Shown: positions 1-7,367 of the stretch, piece after piece
Position numbering within the stretch: the stretch's first letter is position 1
Layout: each line of letters begins with the position of its first letter
Assembly (NCBI GenBank): GCA_964642855.1
Contig: CAZXSK010000063.1
Span: 1-22,803, forward strand
Reading direction: 5' to 3'
DNA length: 22,803 bases
Source of the DNA: CAZXSK01 sp964642855
GTDB lineage: Bacteria > Planctomycetota > Phycisphaerae > SM23-33
The notes under the pieces: generated by a model
Told to the model about the DNA's origin: nothing
The model's input: only the letters and a program-made list of their open reading frames with translations
The model's database searches: none
Made by a program: the position numbers and the translations under genes

Positions 1-196
1 TATGTCGGCAACGCGATATGCGCGAATGTGTTATCGTTCGATCGTGGCCGTCGGGTATCGGATATGAACATCGGCGGCGGCTGCGAGGTGATCCTCGGAG
101 GCGAGATGACATCGCGGCGGTGTTGCATCGAGTCGCCGAGGTGTTTAGGCTGGCATGCCTGCCGGGCGAAGCTATCATGAATGCAGGAGTATTTCA
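1..196. other. 5' flank without a convincing gene
   Basis: Short open frames cross this stretch, including an ATG frame at 18-200 and an open frame from the window edge ending with TGA at 178-180. Their translations are rich in Arg and Cys and resemble no family I recognise. I see no clear sigma-70 promoter for the ABC transporter here: TTGCAT at 123-128 with a 17-base spacer to TAGGCT matches consensus poorly. The end of an upstream gene could lie in this stretch but cannot be shown. Confidence 0.4.
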
Positions 197-2461
197 GTGA
201 CCGCATCCGACCCGCGCCCATCATCCCGGCAGGAGCCCATGGACCGTCTGCCGGAGGGAGTTGCCGACCTCGCCCGCAGGAAAGTTCAGGCGGACGAGCT
301 GCTGGCCAGCGGAGCGTGCGACCTCGACGAGCGGGGCGAGTACGACGAGAAGTACCTGGCTGTCACCGAGGAACATCTCGGCGTATTCACGCGGAGCAAC
401 GGGTCGTGGGAAGGCAGTTGGACGTCGCTGGCGGATCTCTCGGACGCCAGGCTCATCGAGGGGCTGGGCGTGAACATTCTCCGGCTGATCGCCGACGACC
501 GGACGGTGGCGGAGCATCGCTACACGATGCGTCACGCCCGCGAGATGGCGAAGGTGCATCGGGCGCTGGAGAAGCAGCTCAAGGGCGAGGAGGTCCAGGA
601 GCCCGAGGAAACGCCCCATCACGAGGCGGAGAAGCTGCGGTGCGAGAAGTGCGGCGGGGTGATACCCGCCTGGGCCGAGGCGTGTCCGGCGTGCCTGAAC
701 CGGCGGAAGATTCTGTTCCGGCTGATGGATTACGTCAAGCCGTACAAGCGCCGGGCGGCGGTGGGATTCCTGATCGCCCTGGGGCTGATGGCGATCGGGC
801 TGGCCCAGCCGGCGCTGGTCAAACCGCTGGTCAACCGCGGGCTCGGAGCGGCGGACGGTGTGCAGCCGGACTTCGGCGTGGTCAAGACAGTGGTGGCGAT
901 CATGGCCGTCCTGCTGGTGGTTTCGAGCATCGGCCGGGTCATGCAGATGCGGCTGATCTTCGGGCTGGGGACGCTGGTCAGCCGCGACATTCGATCGTCG
1001 GTGTACCGTCACCTGCACAAGCTGTCGCTGAGTTTCTTCTCGCAGAAGCAGACGGGCAGCCTGGTCACCAGGGTCACCAGCGACGTCGAACGGATCTGGC
1101 GGTTCATTGCGTTCATGTTCGTGGACATCATCCTCTCGGCGTTGACGATCGTGGGCGTCGGCGTGGGGTTGTTCGTAATCGACTGGCGGCTGGCATTTTT
1201 CGTGCTGCTGCCGATCCCGGTGCTGATCGTGCTGATGGTCGCGTTCCACAAGGCGATGCATCGGATCTTCCGGCGGATGTGGCACCGCTACAGCCAGATG
1301 ACCGCGGTCATCGCCGACGCGCTGCCGGGCGTTCGGGTGATCAAGGCGTTCGGGCAGGAGCGCCGGGAAGTCGACCGGTTCGAGAAGCGCAACGTCTCGC
1401 TGATGGATCAGGAAATGACGTTCATCTCGTCGTGGTCGCTGTTCGGGCCGACGATGATGCTCTGCAGTTCCGTCGGCGTGTTGATCGTCTGGCTGCTGGG
1501 CGGCTGGTGGGTAATCCAGGGCAGGACGAACCTGGGCACGCTGATCGCGTTCACGGGCTACCTGGGCATGTTCATGAGGCCGATCCACATGATCGCCCAC
1601 ATGGACGAACGGTTCAACCGGGCGGCCACGAGTGCCCAGCGGATTTTCGAGATCCTCGACACCGAGCCGGGCATCTTCTCGCGCAGCGGGGCTGAGAAGG
1701 CCGACCGCCTGGAAGGCAGGATCGAGCTGCGGAACGTGAGCTTCACCTACGACGGCGTGCGGCGGGTGCTCAAGAACATCGACCTGTCGATCGAGCGGGG
1801 GCAGATGATCGGTCTGGCGGGCCCGTCGGGCGGCGGGAAAACCACCATGGTCAACCTGATCTGCCGGTTCTACGACGTCATGGAAGGCCAGATCCTCATC
1901 GACGGCGTCGACGTACGGGACTACGACCTCGACTGCCTCCGACGCCAGATCGGCGTGGTACTCCAGGAACCGTTTCTGTTCCACGGCACGGTGGCCGAGA
2001 ACATCTCCTACGGCCACCCGGGCGCGACGCTGGAAGAGATCATCGCAGCCAGCCGGGCCGCCAACGCACACGACTTCATCGTCGGCTTCCCGGACGGCTA
2101 TGAGACGATGGTCGGCGAGCGAGGCCAAAGCCTCTCCGGCGGCGAGCGCCAGCGGGTGTCGATCGCCCGGGCGATTCTCAACAACCCGCGGATCCTGATC
2201 CTCGACGAAGCGACTTCCAGCGTGGATACCGAAACCGAGAAGCTCATCCAGGAGGCGCTGGACCACCTGATCGAGAACCGCACCACGATCGCCATCGCAC
2301 ACCGGCTGTCGACGCTGCGAAAAGCCGACCGGCTGGTGATCCTCGACAAGGGCGAACTTGTCGAGGAGGGCTCCCATGAACAGCTCGCCAAGAAGGAAGA
2401 CGGCCTCTACGCCAAGTTGCTGACGATGCAGAACGAGATGCAGTCGGTCATGGCGATCTGA
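197..2461 (+). CDS. ABC exporter (permease-ATPase fusion) with N-terminal PH-like and zinc-ribbon-like extension
   Basis: A half-size ABC exporter that should dimerise in the inner membrane and export a lipid, peptide or drug-like substrate; the substrate is unknown. The membrane domain covers about residues 175-490. The ATPase domain has Walker A GPSGGGKT (542-549), LSGGERQR (from 646), Walker B ILILDEA (666-672) and the H-loop His702. Ahead of these is an extra ~170-residue cytoplasmic part: a beta-rich segment ending in a helix, which I read as PH-like (inference), then CxxC-x10-CxxC (Cys149, 152, 163, 166), which could bind zinc. I chose GTG 197 because AGGAG at 185-189 lies 7 bases upstream; ATG 239 is an alternative but has only 3 bases after its own AGGAG. 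Family assignment is certain, the function of the extension is not. Confidence 0.95.
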   Translation: MTASDPRPSSRQEPMDRLPEGVADLARRKVQADELLASGACDLDERGEYDEKYLAVTEEHLGVFTRSNGSWEGSWTSLADLSDARLIEGLGVNILRLIADDRTVAEHRYTMRHAREMAKVHRALEKQLKGEEVQEPEETPHHEAEKLRCEKCGGVIPAWAEACPACLNRRKILFRLMDYVKPYKRRAAVGFLIALGLMAIGLAQPALVKPLVNRGLGAADGVQPDFGVVKTVVAIMAVLLVVSSIGRVMQMRLIFGLGTLVSRDIRSSVYRHLHKLSLSFFSQKQTGSLVTRVTSDVERIWRFIAFMFVDIILSALTIVGVGVGLFVIDWRLAFFVLLPIPVLIVLMVAFHKAMHRIFRRMWHRYSQMTAVIADALPGVRVIKAFGQERREVDRFEKRNVSLMDQEMTFISSWSLFGPTMMLCSSVGVLIVWLLGGWWVIQGRTNLGTLIAFTGYLGMFMRPIHMIAHMDERFNRAATSAQRIFEILDTEPGIFSRSGAEKADRLEGRIELRNVSFTYDGVRRVLKNIDLSIERGQMIGLAGPSGGGKTTMVNLICRFYDVMEGQILIDGVDVRDYDLDCLRRQIGVVLQEPFLFHGTVAENISYGHPGATLEEIIAASRAANAHDFIVGFPDGYETMVGERGQSLSGGERQRVSIARAILNNPRILILDEATSSVDTETEKLIQEALDHLIENRTTIAIAHRLSTLRKADRLVILDKGELVEEGSHEQLAKKEDGLYAKLLTMQNEMQSVMAI

Positions 2462-2531
2462 CCCGCCCTTGACGTCGCGGGCCCGTTCGGGCAAGCTGCC
2501 CAGCCGGTACGGATCTCCCGGAGGAACAAGC

Positions 2532-4175
2532 ATGAGCAACACAACCGGCCGGCAGCGCGTGCTGGCTGCACTGAAATGCCAACCCGTCGACCGCGTTCCG
2601 TGGGTGCCCTTCGTGGGCTGTCACGGAGCCGCCCTTCTCGACAAGACGGCCAGCGAGTATCTCCAGTCGGCCGAGCTGATCGCCGACGGCATGGCCGAGG
2701 CGGTCAAGCGGTACGACCCGGACGGTCTGCCGGTGGTCTTCGACCTGCAGATCGAAGCCGAAGCGCTGGGCTGCACACTCGCCTGGGCCGACGACAACCC
2801 GCCGGTGGTCACCGACCACGCGCTGGACCTGGGAATCAAGCTGGGCGATCTGGAGGTTCCCTCGCGGGAGGCCGGACGGATCGGCATGGCCATCTCGGCC
2901 ACCCGCAAGGCCCGCCAGGCGCATCCGGACCTGGCGCTCTACGGGCTGATCACCGGCCCTTTCACCCTGGCGCTGCACCTGCTGGGCACCGACATCTTCA
3001 TGAAGATGTTCGACGACCCCAAAGGCGTTGACGCCGTCATGGACTTCTGCCGGCGCACAGCCGAGGCGATGGCCGGATACTACCTCGACGCCGGCTGCGA
3101 CGTCATCGCCGTGGTCGACCCCATGACCTCGCAGATCGGCCCGGACCAGTTCCGCCAGTTCGTCAGCGGACACGTGACGCCGGTGTTCGACAGCATCCGC
3201 CGGCGCGACGGCCTGGGATCGTTCTTCGTCTGCGGGCATGCCCAGCAGAACATCGAAGCCATGTGCGAGACCGGGCCGGACAACGTCTCGGTCGACGAGA
3301 ACATCCCGCTGGGGTTCGTCAAGGAAGTCTGCCTGCCGCGCGGCGTGAGCTTCGGGGGCAACATGCAGCTGACGACCGTCCTGCTGCTGGGCAGCGAAGA
3401 CGACGCCCGGCGAAACGCCGTGGAGTGTCTGGAGATCGGCGGGGAGAAAGGCTTCCTGCTGGCCCCCGGGTGCGACCTGCCCTACGCCACCCCGCCCGGG
3501 AATCTCCAAGCCGTCACCGACGTCGTGCAGGACGAATACAAGCGCCAGGCTGCCAAGGCGATGGCCAAGGAAGAAACCGCCGCCCAGGATCTGCTGGACA
3601 TGGCTGAGTACGGCCAGAGCGACAAGGTGGTGGTCGACATCATCACGCTGGATTCCGAGGCGTGTGCGCCGTGTCAGTACATGGTGGAATCGGTCCGCGG
3701 CATCGCCCCGCAGTTCGAGGGCATCGTCGAGTGGCGCGAGCACAAGATCAAGTACCGCGAGGCATTGGTGTTCATGACCTCGCTGATGGTGCGCAACATC
3801 CCGACGATCTGCATCGACGGCAAGATTACGTTCGTCTCGCGAATCCCCGCGCGCGACGAGCTGATCGAAGCCATCCAGCAGCGGATCTTCGAGAAGCTGC
3901 GGATCAAGATCCAGCGGCGGCGGGCGACGCTCTACGTGCTGGGCTCCGGCGACGACCAGGCCACCGCGGAACTGGTCGAGAACGCCACCAAGGCGGTCAC
4001 CGAACTCGGCGTGGACGTCGATGTGCAGACGATCACCGACGAAGCGGAGATCCGCTCCTACGGCGTCGTCCCCAGCCAGACCCCCGCGGTGCTCGCAGCC
4101 CGGTACCAGGTCAAGAGCACCCGCAACGTGCCCGAACCCGCCATCATCAAGGAGTGGGTCAAGGACCTGTTGTAG
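2532..4175 (+). CDS. UroD/MtaA-family methyltransferase-like protein fused to two thioredoxin folds
   Basis: Residues 1 to about 350 belong to the uroporphyrinogen decarboxylase superfamily, closer to methylcobamide:thiol methyltransferases (MtaA/MtbA/CmuA type) than to heme-pathway HemE. In those enzymes zinc is bound by His-x-Cys and a later Cys. Here Cys234 (in FVCGHA) and Cys314 (in PGCDLP) fit the two cysteines, but the usual His two residues before the first Cys is Phe. Residues ~365-455 form a thioredoxin-like domain with CAPC (378-381) and a cis-Pro-type IPT (Pro424). Residues ~460-547 look like a second thioredoxin fold with QTPAV (Pro518) but without the cysteine pair. ATG 2532 follows GGAGGA. 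A thiol-handling methyl transfer role is inference; corrinoid protein genes are not in view. Confidence 0.88.
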   Translation: MSNTTGRQRVLAALKCQPVDRVPWVPFVGCHGAALLDKTASEYLQSAELIADGMAEAVKRYDPDGLPVVFDLQIEAEALGCTLAWADDNPPVVTDHALDLGIKLGDLEVPSREAGRIGMAISATRKARQAHPDLALYGLITGPFTLALHLLGTDIFMKMFDDPKGVDAVMDFCRRTAEAMAGYYLDAGCDVIAVVDPMTSQIGPDQFRQFVSGHVTPVFDSIRRRDGLGSFFVCGHAQQNIEAMCETGPDNVSVDENIPLGFVKEVCLPRGVSFGGNMQLTTVLLLGSEDDARRNAVECLEIGGEKGFLLAPGCDLPYATPPGNLQAVTDVVQDEYKRQAAKAMAKEETAAQDLLDMAEYGQSDKVVVDIITLDSEACAPCQYMVESVRGIAPQFEGIVEWREHKIKYREALVFMTSLMVRNIPTICIDGKITFVSRIPARDELIEAIQQRIFEKLRIKIQRRRATLYVLGSGDDQATAELVENATKAVTELGVDVDVQTITDEAEIRSYGVVPSQTPAVLAARYQVKSTRNVPEPAIIKEWVKDLL

Positions 4176-4213
4176 GTTCTGTCGATTCAGGCCCTTCCTT
4201 TGACCGAAGAACA

Positions 4214-4222
4214 TGGTAGAAT
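4214..4222 (+). promoter_or_regulatory. Extended -10 promoter candidate for the low-GC gene pair
   Basis: TGGTAGAAT fits an extended -10 element (TGn followed by a 5-of-6 match to TATAAT). A start site about 7 bases downstream would leave a short leader carrying the AGGA at 4234-4237. No good -35 lies 16-18 bases upstream, as is usual for extended -10 promoters. It would let the next two genes be transcribed separately from the methyltransferase-like gene. Confidence 0.4.
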
Positions 4223-4245
4223 CAAGAGAAGAAAGGACTCGGGCC

Positions 4246-4434
4246 ATGGAAGCAAACAAATCGAGAAGGCTGCTGGACCTGCTCACGAACCCCGATGCAA
4301 AAGAGCAATTGCAGCGGGCAATTCTGAACCGTGAAGAGACCATTACAAGCGCTTCCGGCGAGGTCTACAAGCTTCGCGTGAGACCGGTTCCCCCGAGCAA
4401 GAAGTTCGTTACGGGGAACGCGGATCCCAAGTAA
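4246..4434 (+). CDS. 62-residue protein of unknown function
   Basis: A small soluble protein with a charged helical N-terminal half (residues ~1-33) and a short beta-like segment near residues 36-48. It has no cysteine and no signal peptide, and I recognise no family. ATG 4246 is preferred over ATG 4213 because AGGA at 4234-4237 sits 8 bases upstream and the -10-like element overlaps the earlier ATG. Its stop is 3 bases before the start of the membrane protein gene, so the two are probably translated together. Hand-counted lines here give 53-58% GC, against about 67% in the methyltransferase gene upstream. It could be a partner or regulator of the membrane protein; that is inference. Confidence 0.7.
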   Translation: MEANKSRRLLDLLTNPDAKEQLQRAILNREETITSASGEVYKLRVRPVPPSKKFVTGNADPK

Positions 4435-4437
4435 GCG

Positions 4438-5238
4438 ATGAACCTCGCGCTTCCCGCCTTGCTTGTTTTCCTGGGACTGTTTCCCGGGATCTGTTTCTCC
4501 GCCGCACTCTGGAAGGGATACTGGGACCTCTCCTTCGAGCAGCGCCACCTCCCCAAAACCCTCGTGCACGTCGTGCTTGCTTCCGGCCTCCTTCATGCTT
4601 TCTGGGGACTGGTCTCTGCCGCAATCGGGCTGACACCACGCATTGACGTTTACCTTACGCTACTGCTGCAGGACTCACCCGAGCGCACAACCGCTGCTGT
4701 AAATGCGGTGAGCGGCTCGATTGGCTGGATACTGCTTTACTTCACAACCCTGGCAATTGTTTCCTGGCTGGTCGGCGTGACCCTGAACTATGCGCTTTGG
4801 CGAGCCCGGTTGGACCTGAGAAAACCAACAAGTTGGATGTTTGCTTCTACGAACCCGTGGTATTATATACTCAAAGGCGAATACGTACTGCTTCCCGAAG
4901 TCGCCGCTGCGGAGGCTCCGCCCGACCTGGTGCTCATCGCAGCAACGGTTACGATGGGCAGCCAGACACACCTCTACTACGGGCGGTTCGAGAGGGCCTA
5001 CTTCGATTCCAGCTCCGACCTCGACCGCATCGTGCTGGCCGATGTGTCGCGGAGAACTCTCGCAGACGACCGCAGGCGGGAAGATGACCACGAGTTCGGC
5101 GGCGGGAGTGAACGTTACTACACTATCGAGGGGGACTACCTCGTGCTTCGCTACGAGGACATCTCGTCGCTCAATGTGGAATATGGCTGGCTAGAACCTG
5201 TCAAGGACGAAGCTTCCGCGGCCGATGCTGCTTCTTAG
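4438..5238 (+). CDS. DUF6338-like integral membrane protein
   Basis: A 266-residue protein with three predicted membrane helices (about residues 3-25, 41-65 and 93-121) and a ~145-residue cytoplasmic, beta-rich C-terminal part. The early FPG in helix 1, a W-x-Y segment near residues 138-142 and a tail with VTMGSQTHLYYGRF followed by an Asp-rich stretch resemble the layout of DUF6338 proteins as I know them; this needs a profile search. No function is known. There is no clear ribosome binding site, so it probably depends on translation of the 62-residue gene ending 3 bases upstream. Codon use is less GC-rich than its neighbours (53-55% in two counted lines), which suggests later acquisition. 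Its TAG overlaps the GTG of the next gene by one base. Confidence 0.8.
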   Translation: MNLALPALLVFLGLFPGICFSAALWKGYWDLSFEQRHLPKTLVHVVLASGLLHAFWGLVSAAIGLTPRIDVYLTLLLQDSPERTTAAVNAVSGSIGWILLYFTTLAIVSWLVGVTLNYALWRARLDLRKPTSWMFASTNPWYYILKGEYVLLPEVAAAEAPPDLVLIAATVTMGSQTHLYYGRFERAYFDSSSDLDRIVLADVSRRTLADDRRREDDHEFGGGSERYYTIEGDYLVLRYEDISSLNVEYGWLEPVKDEASAADAAS

Positions 5239-6152
5239 TGAGTACCGTGACTGACGCGCCCATCCCCGTCATCCTGATTACCGGCTACCTCGGGGCGGGC
5301 AAGACCTCCGCGCTGAAGCACCTGCTCGCCCAGCCCGAACTGCAGGATCCGTCCATCGCCCTGATCATCAACGAGTTCGGGCCCCGGGGCCTCGACGGCC
5401 GACTCGTCGGGCAGGGACCGTGGACCACCTTCGAAGTCAACAAGGGCAGCGTGTTCTGCGTGTGCGTGAAAACCCAACTCCTCCAGACGCTCACCGACAT
5501 CGCCGAGAACGTCCAGCCGGATGTGGTCCTCGTCGAAGCCACCGGCATCGCGGAAACGTCCGACATGGAATCGATTCTCCGGGAAGTCAACCTCGCCGGG
5601 CAGTTCGAGGTCCGCGCGTGCCTGTGCATCGTCGACGCCGCGCACTTCGCCCAGGTCGCCCCCTACCTCAAAGCCGCACCCGCACAGGTCCGCTGGGCCG
5701 ACGGGGTGGTCATCAACAAAAAGGACCTCGTCACACCGGAAGCGGTCGAGCAACTCTCGGAAGTACTCGCCGAGCTGAACCCCCGCGCCGACCAGGCCGT
5801 GACCACCCACGGGCAAATCCCTTGGAGCTTCCTGGAAGGCCTGGCCCACCAGCCACCGGAGACCGACGCCGCCTGCACCCCGCCCGAAAACGTCTTCGCC
5901 ACCGAGGTATCCTTCCCGGAACCGGTCGAGGAAGGCCGCTTCTGGCAGGCCGTCGATACGCTGTCCGCCGGCGTGCTGCGCATGAAGGGCCACGTGAATT
6001 TCACCACCGGCCGGAAGCTCGTGGAAGTGGCAGGAGGCCGGCGACGGACCCAGCCGTCGGACGACCCCGACGACGACTCGGGCGTGGTCGTCATCGCCTA
6101 CGGACTCTCGCCGCAGGAAATCGCCGATGCCTTCGCAGACCTTGCCGGCTGA
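5238..6152 (+). CDS. CobW/P47K-family (COG0523) GTPase with variant SVFCVC motif
   Basis: A SIMIBI-class GTPase of the metal-chaperone/insertase family. Visible motifs are the P-loop GYLGAGKTS (16-24), VEATGIAE as Walker B, and NKKD (160-163) for guanine recognition, followed by a typical CobW C-terminal domain. The family's metal-binding CxCC is normally preceded by Gly; here the sequence reads GSVFCVCV with cysteines at 74 and 76 only, so the usual first two Cys are Ser and Phe. A disulfide or metal site of different geometry is possible. GTG 5238 shares a base with the preceding TAG and has no good ribosome binding site; GTG 5247 is an alternative start. Linkage to the methyltransferase-like gene suggests a role in corrinoid or zinc enzyme activation (inference). 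Confidence 0.9.
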   Translation: MSTVTDAPIPVILITGYLGAGKTSALKHLLAQPELQDPSIALIINEFGPRGLDGRLVGQGPWTTFEVNKGSVFCVCVKTQLLQTLTDIAENVQPDVVLVEATGIAETSDMESILREVNLAGQFEVRACLCIVDAAHFAQVAPYLKAAPAQVRWADGVVINKKDLVTPEAVEQLSEVLAELNPRADQAVTTHGQIPWSFLEGLAHQPPETDAACTPPENVFATEVSFPEPVEEGRFWQAVDTLSAGVLRMKGHVNFTTGRKLVEVAGGRRRTQPSDDPDDDSGVVVIAYGLSPQEIADAFADLAG

Positions 6153-6198
6153 TCCTGCCCCGCGCGAACATCCGCGCCCGGCGGACGTCTGGGATTCC

Positions 6199-6224
6199 GG
6201 AACATCATTCGATAGGATGTGTCC
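6199..6224 (+). other. Imperfect hairpin between the CobW-type gene and the secreted-protein gene
   Basis: GGAACATC (6199-6206) can pair with GATGT at 6216-6220 and TCC at 6222-6224, with one bulged G and a 9-base loop. It is not followed by a T run, so it is a poor intrinsic terminator; it may be part of the next gene's leader or chance. Confidence 0.25.
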
Positions 6225-6257
6225 CCCAAAGCAGACTCCATTGGAAAGGATCCGACC

Positions 6258-7367
6258 ATGAGAAACACGCTCGCGATGACGATGCTGACCGTTCTTGCCC
6301 TCGCCGCCGCTCCCCTGGCGATCGGCCAGGAAGGCAGTACCGAAGGCCCGGCCGTCAAGGCTGTCGGACTCTCCGTCGCCGTCAAGGACACCGACAAGTT
6401 CGGCCAGAGTCTCGCCCACGGCCTGAACCCAGGCACGCACCTGAACCTGATGGTCACCGACGCCAGCCGCACGTTCGTGGAAGTGGTCAAGAGTGAATGC
6501 TCGCTGGAAAGCTTCACCGACGACAAGGGCACCGAACTGGCCGACCCGGACGACAACCAGAGCGATTGGCTGGGTCACTGGACGAACATCAGCGACGACA
6601 AGCACGCTGTTATGCTGTATTTCAAGTCATCCGATCGCCCCGCCGAAGGCGCCAAGGCCCTCAAGCTCCGGGCGCAGGTAGGCGTTCTGTGTGGGAAGAA
6701 TCCCACGACAACCACGTCGGAAATCAGCCTCAAGACCACCAGCCAGACGGGCAAGGTCAAGGTCGAGGAAGACCAGAGCGTGACCCTCGGCAAGGCCACG
6801 CTGAAGCTGACCCTCCAGGACGACCGAAACGATGAGAAGGTCAAGTGGCTTAAGCTGCAGACCGGCACCGATCTCGACGGCTGCGAGTTCACCTTTCTCG
6901 ATTCCGAAGGCGAGGCCATCGAAACCCGACCTGGCGGATCCAGCACGGTAACGTTCATGGGCAAGAAGTCCCACAGCTACACCTTCCGCATCCCCGCCAG
7001 CGTGATCGGCAAGGAGATCACGATCAAGCTCTCGAGCTTCCCAGCCATTACGCTCGGATCGGTCGAGGGGATCGTGGACAAGCTGGAGAAGCGTCGCTGG
7101 GGCAAGACAAAAAGCGAACTGACGATCAAGACCACAGACAGCCCCGCCTCGATCCAGGAAGTGACCTTCCTCGACGATGACCGGGAGATCGAGACGACCA
7201 ACTTCCAGGTGTCCAGGTGGGGCATGGGCGACAACGTGCAGTACACTATCCGGATCGGCCTGCCCGAGGAGGTCCGCGGCAAGACGCTCAAAGCCCGCGT
7301 GAAGTACTTCAAGGACACCGAACTGCTGAAGGTGCCCGTCAAGCTCGACGTCAGCGTGGGTCTGTAG
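6258..7367 (+). CDS. Secreted beta-rich protein of unknown function
   Basis: A 369-residue protein that starts with a classical signal peptide (hydrophobic stretch at about residues 6-20, cleavage near IGQ-EG at 22-25). The mature part is rich in Thr, Ser, Lys and Asp and alternates short hydrophobic strands with charged turns. This suggests several Ig-like or other beta-sandwich domains, roughly residues 28-165, 166-265 and 270-369. I recognise no enzyme motif. ATG 6258 is chosen because AGGA at 6247-6250 lies 7 bases upstream and the signal peptide begins there; a GTG at 6219 would add a polar stretch ahead of it. Its 3' end overlaps the oppositely directed glycosyltransferase gene by 17 bases. 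Confidence 0.85.
   Translation: MRNTLAMTMLTVLALAAAPLAIGQEGSTEGPAVKAVGLSVAVKDTDKFGQSLAHGLNPGTHLNLMVTDASRTFVEVVKSECSLESFTDDKGTELADPDDNQSDWLGHWTNISDDKHAVMLYFKSSDRPAEGAKALKLRAQVGVLCGKNPTTTTSEISLKTTSQTGKVKVEEDQSVTLGKATLKLTLQDDRNDEKVKWLKLQTGTDLDGCEFTFLDSEGEAIETRPGGSSTVTFMGKKSHSYTFRIPASVIGKEITIKLSSFPAITLGSVEGIVDKLEKRRWGKTKSELTIKTTDSPASIQEVTFLDDDREIETTNFQVSRWGMGDNVQYTIRIGLPEEVRGKTLKARVKYFKDTELLKVPVKLDVSVGL

Noticed and set aside
123..151. Promoter TTGCAT-N17-TAGGCT for the ABC transporter
   Set aside because: Each hexamer matches consensus at only about 3 of 6 positions.
221..2542. A 773-codon open frame antisense to the ABC transporter
   Set aside because: Its translation is rich in His, Arg, Pro and Gln with no recognisable motif, as expected for the complement of a high-GC gene; the plus strand encodes all ABC motifs.
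2448..4343. A 631-codon minus-strand open frame opposite the UroD-like fusion
   Set aside because: Low-complexity composition and no domain; the plus strand has clear family motifs and a ribosome binding site.
5235..6605. A 456-codon minus-strand open frame over the CobW-type gene
   Set aside because: It crosses two well-supported plus-strand genes and the gap between them and shows no family signature.
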